From assembly GCA_035528235.1 (NCBI GenBank), contig DATKZB010000280.1, forward strand, positions 1 to 7,513: a stretch of DNA of 7,513 bases, given 5' to 3'. This DNA is from DATKZB01 sp035528235. Lineage in GTDB: Bacteria > Planctomycetota > Phycisphaerae > FEN-1346. Positions 1-4,599 of the stretch are shown here, in pieces; the stretch's first letter is position 1; every line of letters begins with the position of its first letter. The notes below the pieces were generated by a model. That model worked only from the letters and a program-made list of their open reading frames with translations, made no database searches and was not told where the DNA came from. The position numbers were made by a program, and so were the translations under genes.

Positions 1-39
1 CCTGCGGGGCGGAGATGAAGCCGCACACACACCTTTCAC

Positions 40-56
40 AGGCCGCGACGCGGCCT
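40..56 (-). terminator. Candidate hairpin after the dehydrogenase gene
   Basis: A perfect 8-bp inverted repeat, AGGCCGCG-A-CGCGGCCT, lies about 40 bases downstream of the dehydrogenase stop codon (the gene reads leftward). The nominal one-base loop would open to three to five bases in RNA. No T-run follows on the reverse strand, so it is not a classical intrinsic terminator. It could help termination or protect a 3' end, or be chance in GC-rich DNA. Confidence 0.3.
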
Positions 57-94
57 ACATTTGCTGCCAACCAGCCGGGAGCGCAAGCGAGCAG

Positions 95-1141
95 TCAAGC
101 CTGCGGCAAAATGACGACCTTCAGGTGGTCGCCGCCGGGCGTGGACATCAGCCGGAAGCCTTCCGGCGTCTCATCGAGCGGCAGCCGGTGCGTGATCATC
201 TCGGCCACCGGCACGCGGCGCGCGGCAATCAGTTCCAGGGCCACCGAGGCGTCGTAGGGCGAGTTGCCGTAGGAGGGTTTCAGCGTCACGTCGTTCCGCC
301 AGAAGTCGTTCAGAGGCACGCTGAGGTTGACGCCGGGGTCGGTCGTCGCGAAGGCGAGGACCGTCCCGCCGCGGTCGACGCACCGGAGGGCCTGCTCGAA
401 GGCCGCCAGGGCACCCGCGCAGACGACCACCAGGTCGGCCGGCCGGCCAAGCGCCTCGCGGACGAACCCGGGCACGTCGCCCAAGGCGTCGCAGACGGCG
501 TCGGCGCCGAACCGCGTGGCCAGCGCCATGCGGTGCGGCGCGATGTCGGTCGCCACGATCCGCCCGGCGCCCAGCGCCTTGGCCAGCGCGATATGCAGCA
601 CGCCCGAGATGCCCGCCCCCAGCACCGCCACCGACTGGCCCGGGCGAAGCCCCGCGCTTCGCTGCCCGCGGACCACGCACGCCAGCGGCTCGACGAACGA
701 GCCCTCCTCGAACGTCACGTGGTCGGCCAGCGGATAGATGCCGCGATCCACCTGGAGGGCGGGCACCCGGACGTACTCGCAGAACCCGCCCGGATCGAAG
801 GCCGTCGTGTGCAGCGTCTCGCACGCCGTGTGTTTGCCCGCCAGGCACCAGTGACACGTGTTGCACGGCACGTGATGGTTGAAGGCGATCCGCTGGCCCA
901 CCTGGTACCGGGTGACGCCGTCGCCGACCTTCACGATCTCTCCGGCCACCTCGTGCCCGAGGACGAGGGGGGCCTTCTTCATGCGGTACCATTCCAGGAC
1001 GTCCGAGCCGCAGATGCCGCTGGCCAGGATGCGGACGAGCAGTTCGCCCGGCCCGATGGTGGGCACCGGCCGCTCCTCGATGCGGACGTCGAGGTTGCGG
1101 TAGTAGACGGCCGCGCGTTGCGTTTTCGGGATATCGGTCAT
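95..1141 (-). CDS. Zinc-dependent medium-chain alcohol/polyol dehydrogenase
   Basis: A 348-residue cytosolic oxidoreductase of the zinc-containing medium-chain dehydrogenase family (sorbitol/threonine dehydrogenase branch), expected to oxidise a secondary alcohol of a polyol or sugar with NAD(P). Visible catalytic-zinc residues are C44 (in GICGSD), H63-E64 (in LGHE) and E151 (in FVEPLACV). The structural-zinc lobe is complete, with C93, C96, C99 and C107. The Rossmann fold follows at about residues 170-200, with GAGISG at 175-180. D199 after the second strand suggests NAD rather than NADP. The length is typical and the protein looks intact. The ATG at 1141 is the only plausible start, because family members begin a few residues before the AAVYY strand. 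No well-spaced Shine-Dalgarno precedes it: GAGG lies only two bases from the ATG. The 69-residue gene lies upstream on the same strand across a 111-base gap. The substrate is not predictable; galactitol-phosphate, sorbitol or threonine-type activities are all possible. Confidence 0.93.
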   Translation of the reverse strand: MTDIPKTQRAAVYYRNLDVRIEERPVPTIGPGELLVRILASGICGSDVLEWYRMKKAPLVLGHEVAGEIVKVGDGVTRYQVGQRIAFNHHVPCNTCHWCLAGKHTACETLHTTAFDPGGFCEYVRVPALQVDRGIYPLADHVTFEEGSFVEPLACVVRGQRSAGLRPGQSVAVLGAGISGVLHIALAKALGAGRIVATDIAPHRMALATRFGADAVCDALGDVPGFVREALGRPADLVVVCAGALAAFEQALRCVDRGGTVLAFATTDPGVNLSVPLNDFWRNDVTLKPSYGNSPYDASVALELIAARRVPVAEMITHRLPLDETPEGFRLMSTPGGDHLKVVILPQA

Positions 1142-1150
1142 GGCCTCACG

Positions 1151-1178
1151 ATGATACCCACGGCCAGGGCCGGGTCAA
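1151..1178 (-). promoter_or_regulatory. Sigma70-type promoter of the dehydrogenase gene
   Basis: On the reverse strand, TTGACC (1178-1173) is followed after 16 bases by TATCAT (1156-1151); each matches five of six consensus bases. Transcription would start near 1144, leaving only about three bases before the ATG, so the message would be leaderless or almost so. The spacer holds a short palindrome at 1161-1172 (CGGCC-AG-GGCCG) that could be an operator or chance GC symmetry. Confidence 0.5.
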
Positions 1179-1236
1179 CGAGAATAGAGGCAACTGACTA
1201 GCCGCGCACGTAAGTAAGCGGCGCGTGGAAGCCCGC

Positions 1237-1252
1237 CTTTGAACTTTGAACT
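1237..1252. repeat. CTTTGAA heptamer tandem repeat
   Basis: Two exact copies of CTTTGAA plus a partial third (CT) sit directly against the stop codon of the small cysteine-rich gene. This is a simple-sequence tract, less GC-rich than its surroundings. The rest of the 111-base gap between the two reverse-strand genes (1142-1252) holds the dehydrogenase promoter and a weak stem (GCCGC 1201-1205 with GCGGC 1218-1222), and no gene. Confidence 0.6.
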
Positions 1253-1462
1253 CTACTCCGGCCTGACGATCTCGTAGCCGTGCTCGATAAGCCAGTGGTG
1301 GAACTCGTACGTCGAGTGGATGCACTTCGTTCTGCAGACGGTCCGGACCTCTTCGCAGGCGTCGGACCCCACCTCGCACTTGTCGAGTTGCCGCTGGACG
1401 GGGCAGCGGATGTCCTTGCAGAACTCGCGGCGCTGGTACTCGACGTAACCGGGAATGGCCAT
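1253..1462 (-). CDS. Small cysteine-rich protein of unknown function (69 aa)
   Basis: A 69-residue protein that I do not assign to a named family. It has six cysteines, at 15, 20, 29, 36, 43 and 47 (spacing C-x4-C-x8-C-x6-C-x6-C-x3-C), then H49, H55, H56 and H61 in a C-terminal stretch containing FHHWLIEHGY. There is no signal peptide or membrane segment, so it is probably cytoplasmic. The Cys/His density suggests a bound metal or a redox role, but this is inference. The gene looks real: AGGGAGGAAGAGC before the ATG at 1462 gives a strong Shine-Dalgarno with good spacing, and a candidate -10 (TATCAT, 1497-1492) lies just upstream inside a large palindrome. It is divergent from the sugar isomerase gene and upstream of the dehydrogenase gene on the same strand. 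A longer overlapping frame reaching 1710 lacks this start context and is a shadow. Confidence 0.78.
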   Translation of the reverse strand: MAIPGYVEYQRREFCKDIRCPVQRQLDKCEVGSDACEEVRTVCRTKCIHSTYEFHHWLIEHGYEIVRPE

Positions 1463-1476
1463 GCTCTTCCTCCCTT

Positions 1477-1508
1477 CCTGCGGCGGGTGTCATGATACGC
1501 GCCGCAGG
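1477..1508. promoter_or_regulatory. 32-bp operator-like palindrome over the small gene's promoter
   Basis: A nested dyad centred between 1492 and 1493: outer arms CCTGCGGCG (1477-1485) and CGCCGCAGG (1500-1508) are perfect 9-bp complements, and the core TCATGA (1490-1495) is itself palindromic about the same centre. In total 14 of 16 base pairs are symmetric; the exceptions are 1486/1499 and 1489/1496. It contains TATCAT (reverse, 1497-1492), the likely -10 of the cysteine-rich gene, whose -35 is weak (TGGCAA, reverse, after 17 bases). Its position over the -10 and the predicted start site suggests a binding site for a dimeric regulator. A cruciform or RNA hairpin is the alternative. Confidence 0.5.
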
Positions 1509-1533
1509 CGGGCCTTGCCACCGAAAAGGGCGT

Positions 1534-1550
1534 CGCCGGCCGGGCCGGCG
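1534..1550. repeat. GC-rich inverted repeat in the divergent intergenic region
   Basis: CGCCGGC (1534-1540) and GCCGGCG (1544-1550) form a perfect 7-bp inverted repeat with a 3-base loop, 14 bases upstream of the candidate isomerase -35. It may be a regulatory dyad or chance symmetry in very GC-rich DNA. Confidence 0.3.
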
Positions 1551-1563
1551 GCGCGAAAATCGC

Positions 1564-1592
1564 TTGCATTTGCCCGGCCGCTGTGGCGTACT
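1564..1592 (+). promoter_or_regulatory. Weak candidate promoter of the isomerase gene
   Basis: TTGCAT (1564-1569) and CGTACT (1587-1592) are separated by 17 bases, but each matches only three of six consensus bases. The position is sensible, about 35 bases before the start codon, and no better pair is visible between 1463 and 1627. Confidence 0.3.
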
Positions 1593-1627
1593 GGCACGCC
1601 CCGTGAACCTGTGAAAGGAAAACGCAC

Positions 1628-2377
1628 ATGGCCATTCCGATCGGGCTGCAACTGTACTCGGTCCGCCACGATTGCGAGAAGGACCTCGAGGGCGTGCTCG
1701 ACGCCGTCAAGGCGATGGGCTACGACGGCGTCGAGTTCGCCGGCTACTACGGTCGAACCGCCGAGGAACTGAAGGCGCTGCTCGACGCGCGCAACCTGGT
1801 GTGCTGTGGCACGCACGTCGGCCTCGACACCCTTCAGGGCGACGAACTCGCCAAGACGGTCGCCTTCAACAAGATCCTCGACAACCGATACCTCATCGTG
1901 CCGTGGATCGACGAGAAGCGCCGCAGCTCCCGCGCCGGCTGGCTCGAGATGGCCAAGGTCTTCAACGAACTCGCCGACCAGGTCCGGCCCGACGGCATGC
2001 AGGTGGGCTACCACAACCATCACGTCGAGTTCACCGAAATGGACGGCGAGGTCCAGTGGGACACCTTCTTCGGCCACACGAAGAAGGAGGTCATCATGCA
2101 GTTCGACACCGGCAACGCCATGCAGGGCGGCGGCGAGACCCCGCCGTACCTGCGCAAGTACCCCGGCCGCGCCACGACCGTCCACGTCAAGCCGTACTCG
2201 GAGACCAAGCCCAAGGCCCTCATCGGCGAGGACGACCTGCCGTGGGGCGAAATCTTCGAGTTGTGCGAGACGGTGGGCGGCACGACGTGGTACATCGTCG
2301 AGTACGAGATCGAAGGCGTGCCGGCCCTGGAGGCCGTCGAGAAGTGCCTCGGGTCGCTTCGAAAGATGGGCAAGTGA
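1628..2377 (+). CDS. Sugar phosphate isomerase/epimerase (TIM-barrel, AP-endonuclease 2 fold)
   Basis: A 249-residue enzyme of the xylose-isomerase-like TIM-barrel superfamily, a group that isomerises, epimerises or dehydrates sugars and cyclitols using a divalent metal. Family landmarks in order: GLQLYSVR at 6-13 (first strand), GYDGVEFAGYYG at 31-42, GTHVGLDTL at 61-69, YHNHHVEF at 128-135, QFDTGNA at 158-164, VHVKPY at 185-190, EDDLPWGEIF at 201-210 and WYIVEYE at 221-227. E134, D160, H186 and E225 are the likely metal ligands by family pattern. There is no signal peptide, so it is cytosolic, and the length is near the family's usual 250-290. AAAGGA at 1614-1619 supports the ATG. It precedes the Gfo/Idh/MocA gene on the same strand, a pairing common in carbohydrate-degrading bacteria where keto-sugars or inositols are oxidised and then isomerised. 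The specific substrate is unknown. Confidence 0.9.
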   Translation: MAIPIGLQLYSVRHDCEKDLEGVLDAVKAMGYDGVEFAGYYGRTAEELKALLDARNLVCCGTHVGLDTLQGDELAKTVAFNKILDNRYLIVPWIDEKRRSSRAGWLEMAKVFNELADQVRPDGMQVGYHNHHVEFTEMDGEVQWDTFFGHTKKEVIMQFDTGNAMQGGGETPPYLRKYPGRATTVHVKPYSETKPKALIGEDDLPWGEIFELCETVGGTTWYIVEYEIEGVPALEAVEKCLGSLRKMGK

Positions 2378-2404
2378 CGCGGCGGCGTGGCGCGCTGCGT
2401 TTCG

Positions 2405-2505
2405 CGTTAGCCGCGGCGCTTGCGCCGTGAAACCTTGTACACCCGTTAGCCGCGGGGCTTGCCCCGCGTGCCGTCGTACCCGTTAGCCGCGGGGCTTGCC
2501 CCGCG
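2405..2505. repeat. Three-copy palindromic hairpin repeat array
   Basis: Three units begin with CGTTAGC at 2405, 2444 and 2481 (periods 39 and 37). Copies two and three are identical over 28 bases (2441-2468 and 2478-2505). Each ends in an 8-bp perfect hairpin, CGCGGGGC-TT-GCCCCGCG. Copy one has CGCGGCGC-TT-GCGCCGTG: one pair is swapped from G-C to C-G with both sides changed, and one pair has become G-T, so the stem is kept. As RNA, the CUUG apex closed by G-C is a known stable tetraloop. The array fills most of the 168-base gap between isomerase and Gfo/Idh genes. It resembles dispersed REP-type elements. It is not a CRISPR array, because the spacers are about 10-15 bases and there are no cas genes. 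Confidence 0.85.
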
Positions 2506-2530
2506 CGTTTGGGTCAGCGCGTTTCGCGTG

Positions 2531-2537
2531 AAAGGAG
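2531..2537 (+). promoter_or_regulatory. Ribosome binding site fixing the Gfo/Idh start
   Basis: AAAGGAG lies eight bases before the GTG at 2546. The same frame is open back to an ATG at 2459, but that ATG sits inside a repeat hairpin and would add 29 residues before the nucleotide-binding fold. The GTG is therefore the better start. Confidence 0.8.
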
Positions 2538-2545
2538 CACCAGCC

Positions 2546-3565
2546 GTGGCCAAGTTTCGTGCCATCGTCGTGGGGGCGGGGGGCATCGCCGACGCCTGGT
2601 TCCCGCCGCTGGCCAAGGAAAAGGTCGAGGTGGCGGCCGTCGTCGACCTTGCCAAGGACCGGGCCGAGGCCCGCATCGCCAAGTACCAACTCGCCGCCGC
2701 GCGGGCCTCCGACGACCTCGCCAGGACCCTGCGCGAGGTTCGGGCCGACTTCCTCGTGGACCTGACGGTGCCGGAGGCCCACTGCCGGGTCACGTGCGCG
2801 GCCCTCAAGGCCGGCCTGCACGTTGTGGGCGAGAAGCCCATGGCCTCGAGCATGGCCGAGGCCCGCCGCATGGTCCGGACCAGCGAGGCCACGGGCCGGC
2901 TGTACATGGTGAGCCAGTCGCGGCGGTGGGAGGCCAAGCACGCGGCGGTCGCGCGGACGGTGGCCTCGGGGCGGCTGGGCGCGCTGACCACGATGAACTG
3001 CGATTTCTTCCTGGGCGCCCACTTCGGCGGGTTCCGCGACGAAATGGTCAGCCCGCTCATTCTCGACATGTCCATCCATCACTTCGACATGGCCCGGATG
3101 ATCGGCGGCGTCGATCCGGTGCGCGTCTGGTGCGAGGAATTCAACCCGCGCGGCTCGTGGTACAAGGGCGACGTGGCGGCCAACGCCGTCTTCGAGATGA
3201 CCGGCGGCGTGCGGTTCGCCTACCGCGGCTCGTGGTGCGCCGAGGGCTGCCACACGTCGTGGAACGGCGACTGGCGGATCGTCGGCTCCAAGGGCACCCT
3301 CCTCTACGACCACGACAACGAGCCGTACGGCCAGGTGGTGGCGGGCCGCACGGGGTTCAGCCGGCCCTTGAAACCGCTCACGATCTCCAAGGTCGCGGTC
3401 CGCAAGACGGGCATGCACGGGTCGCTGGCCGAGATGCTGGCGTTCCTGGCGACCGGCCGCCGGCCCCAGTGCGAGTGCCACGACAACATCAAGAGCCTGG
3501 CGATGGTCTTTGCGGCCATGGCCAGTTCCCGCCAGGGCAAACCGGTGAACGTGCGCGTGATGTAG
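2546..3565 (+). CDS. Gfo/Idh/MocA family NAD(P)-dependent oxidoreductase
   Basis: A 339-residue oxidoreductase of the glucose-fructose oxidoreductase / inositol dehydrogenase / MocA family, which oxidises or reduces a sugar or cyclitol hydroxyl with NAD(P). The N-terminal Rossmann domain (about 1-125) begins FRAIVVGAGGIADAW, with the glycine-rich turn at 10-13. The acidic D34 after the second strand favours NAD. The family signature EKP is at 96-98 and supplies the usual lysine (K97). The C-terminal alpha/beta domain carries DMSIHHFD at 174-181, matching the D-x3-H-x2-D-type catalytic motif with H178 or H179 as the probable acid/base. There is no Tat or Sec signal, unlike many planctomycete homologues, so it is cytosolic. 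Translation starts at GTG. It probably works with the isomerase 168 bases upstream; whether both are on one transcript depends on the hairpin array between them. The substrate is undetermined. Confidence 0.9.
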   Translation: MAKFRAIVVGAGGIADAWFPPLAKEKVEVAAVVDLAKDRAEARIAKYQLAAARASDDLARTLREVRADFLVDLTVPEAHCRVTCAALKAGLHVVGEKPMASSMAEARRMVRTSEATGRLYMVSQSRRWEAKHAAVARTVASGRLGALTTMNCDFFLGAHFGGFRDEMVSPLILDMSIHHFDMARMIGGVDPVRVWCEEFNPRGSWYKGDVAANAVFEMTGGVRFAYRGSWCAEGCHTSWNGDWRIVGSKGTLLYDHDNEPYGQVVAGRTGFSRPLKPLTISKVAVRKTGMHGSLAEMLAFLATGRRPQCECHDNIKSLAMVFAAMASSRQGKPVNVRVM

Positions 3566-3571
3566 GCGCGC

Positions 3572-3587
3572 CGGCGCCCCGGCGCCG
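3572..3587 (+). terminator. Candidate terminator hairpin after the Gfo/Idh gene
   Basis: CGGCGCC-CC-GGCGCCG forms a perfect 7-bp GC stem starting seven bases after the Gfo/Idh stop codon. No T-run follows, so it would be a weak or factor-assisted terminator. The position fits 3'-end formation. Confidence 0.4.
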
Positions 3588-3624
3588 TGCCGGTAACAGC
3601 CGAGAAACTATCCCAGAACTCCCG

Positions 3625-3696
3625 GCTGGTGGCCTTCCCAGGCCACCAGCACACCATCTTGCAGGGACTACGCGGCGGCCTGGGAAGGCCGCCGCG
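3625..3696. repeat. Mirror pair of 10-bp hairpins between convergent genes
   Basis: Hairpin A is GCTGGTGGCC-TTCCCA-GGCCACCAGC (3625-3650) and hairpin B is CGCGGCGGCC-TGGGAA-GGCCGCCGCG (3671-3696); both are perfect 10-bp stems with 6-base loops. B is an inverted copy of A: the core GGCCTTCCCAGGCC in A is the exact reverse complement of the core in B. Outside the core, four stem pairs differ between copies and all four are compensated. The loops UUCCCA and UGGGAA are complementary. The pair sits between the stop codons of the Gfo/Idh and HAD genes, so a bidirectional terminator or 3'-end role is plausible. A dispersed palindromic repeat is the other reading. A further weak inverted repeat, GTAGGC (3700-3705) with GCCTAC (3724-3729), overlaps the HAD stop codon. 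Confidence 0.85.
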
Positions 3697-3725
3697 CAAG
3701 TAGGCGAAGCGTTGGCCAGGCCGGC

Positions 3726-4415
3726 CTACGCGTTGGCGGCGTCGATGAGTTCGGCGACGCGTTGGGGCGTCACTTCCCTGAGCGAATCGACCACCAGGGC
3801 GGCGTGCTCGGCCAGGCGCTCGCGCGGGGCCGTGCCCACCAGGGCGATGGGCGTCATGCCGGCCCGCCGGGCGGCCTCGACGCCGGCCAGGGCGTCCTCG
3901 AAGACGGCGCACCGCGCCGGCTCGACGCCCAGTTTCGCCGCCGCCGTCAGGAACACCTCCGGGTCGGGTTTGCCGCGCACCACCTCCGACCCGTCGACGG
4001 TGGCGTCGAACGCGCCGGCCCGGCCCAGGCCCTCCAGGGCGCACGCGACGTTCTCGGGCGGCCCGCTCGACCCGACGGCCAGGCGGAACCCGGCCGCCTT
4101 CAGGGCGTCGATCAGTTCGGCCGCGCCGGCCATCGCGGGGAAGTCGGCCAGCAGGATCTCGCGGTACCGGGCCTCCTTCCAGTCGCCCCAGGTATCGACT
4201 TGGTCGGATGGAACGGCGCCTTCCCACAACTCGTCCATGAGTTCGGCGTTGCGCCGGCCGAAGGAGGCGGCAAAGCGTTCTTCCGCGAGGTCGCGGCCGA
4301 ACTCGCGACCCAGGCGCTGCCACGCCTCGAAATGGGCGCGGTACGAGTCGACCAACACACCGTCGACGTCGAAGATGGCTGCCCGCGTGTCGGACCGATG
4401 CCGGGATGCGTCCAT
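3726..4415 (-). CDS. HAD-family beta-phosphoglucomutase-like phosphatase/mutase
   Basis: A 229-residue member of the haloacid dehalogenase superfamily with a helical cap (subclass I), closest in pattern to beta-phosphoglucomutase and related sugar phosphatases. Motif I is FDVDGVLVD at 15-23, with D16 as nucleophile and D18 as acid/base. The cap spans about 28-95. Motif II is S116 in AVGSSGPPENV, motif III is K149 in RGKPDPEVF, and motif IV is E173-D174 in VFEDALAGVEAA. All catalytic residues are present and the length is typical. The ATG at 4415 is chosen because family members begin about 10 residues before motif I and GAAGGGAAG lies just upstream. The frame stays open to 4601, but that extension is low-complexity arginine/proline-rich and would cross the divergent promoters. 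The likely role is interconverting or dephosphorylating a hexose phosphate in the cytosol; mutase and phosphatase cannot be separated by motif alone. It is divergent from the transporter gene. Confidence 0.9.
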   Translation of the reverse strand: MDASRHRSDTRAAIFDVDGVLVDSYRAHFEAWQRLGREFGRDLAEERFAASFGRRNAELMDELWEGAVPSDQVDTWGDWKEARYREILLADFPAMAGAAELIDALKAAGFRLAVGSSGPPENVACALEGLGRAGAFDATVDGSEVVRGKPDPEVFLTAAAKLGVEPARCAVFEDALAGVEAARRAGMTPIALVGTAPRERLAEHAALVVDSLREVTPQRVAELIDAANA

Positions 4416-4420
4416 GGGGT

Positions 4421-4430
4421 CTTCCCTTCT
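4421..4430 (-). promoter_or_regulatory. Ribosome binding site fixing the HAD start
   Basis: Read on the reverse strand, AGAAGGGAAG precedes the ATG at 4415 with about eight bases between the GGG and the start codon. This supports the 229-residue product over the longer open frame. Confidence 0.6.
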
Positions 4431-4448
4431 TGCGACAAACGACGCGAC

Positions 4449-4477
4449 AGGGTAGCAGGTTCGGCGGTCGGCGGCAA
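4449..4477 (-). promoter_or_regulatory. Candidate promoter of the HAD gene
   Basis: On the reverse strand TTGCCG (4477-4472) and TACCCT (4454-4449) are 17 bases apart, matching four and three of six consensus bases. Transcription would start near 4442, giving a leader of about 27 bases that includes the ribosome binding site. The spacing is ideal; the hexamers are weak. Confidence 0.4.
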
Positions 4478-4514
4478 GCGTGGGTTGGCGGGGCCGGCGA
4501 GAGGGGGCTTTTGC

Positions 4515-4544
4515 TTGACGGTCGAAGCACCGTCGCCCTAGAAT
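4515..4544 (+). promoter_or_regulatory. Strong sigma70-type promoter of the transporter, with a dyad
   Basis: TTGACG (4515-4520) and TAGAAT (4539-4544) are 18 bases apart and each matches five of six consensus bases, the best promoter in the window. Transcription would start near 4551, about 50 bases before the ATG. An inverted repeat GACGGT (4517-4522) and ACCGTC (4529-4534), with six bases between, overlaps the -35 and the spacer, where a repressor would block polymerase. Confidence 0.65.
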
Positions 4545-4599
4545 CGCCGCCGGCAGGTGCCCTTCGACACGCGCCTCGGTCCGCGACCGGGAGAGCGAC

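Noticed and set aside
1..42. A possible start of another reverse-strand gene at the left edge, with CCTGTGAAAGG (reverse of 32-42) matching the ribosome binding site region at 1608-1618
   Set aside because: The GTG codons that follow are too close to the AAAGG, and only eight or nine codons remain before the edge, too few to judge. More sequence to the left would settle it.
125..1201. A 358-codon forward frame opposite the zinc dehydrogenase
   Set aside because: The reverse strand encodes a dehydrogenase with every zinc and nucleotide-binding motif intact; the forward frame has none and is compositionally a shadow.
1452..1638. The divergent small gene and isomerase gene share their first 11 coding bases (ATGGCCATTCC, both encoding MAIP)
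   Set aside because: The similarity ends there and the proteins are otherwise unrelated. It is most likely coincidence around a favoured early-codon sequence.
2405..2505. The three regularly spaced repeats as a CRISPR array
   Set aside because: The unshared spacers are only about 10-15 bases, the repeats are self-complementary hairpins over most of their length, there are only three units, and no cas gene is nearby.
3709..3737. An 8-bp direct repeat GCGTTGGC flanking the HAD stop codon
   Set aside because: It is short, GC-rich and partly coding; nothing suggests more than chance.
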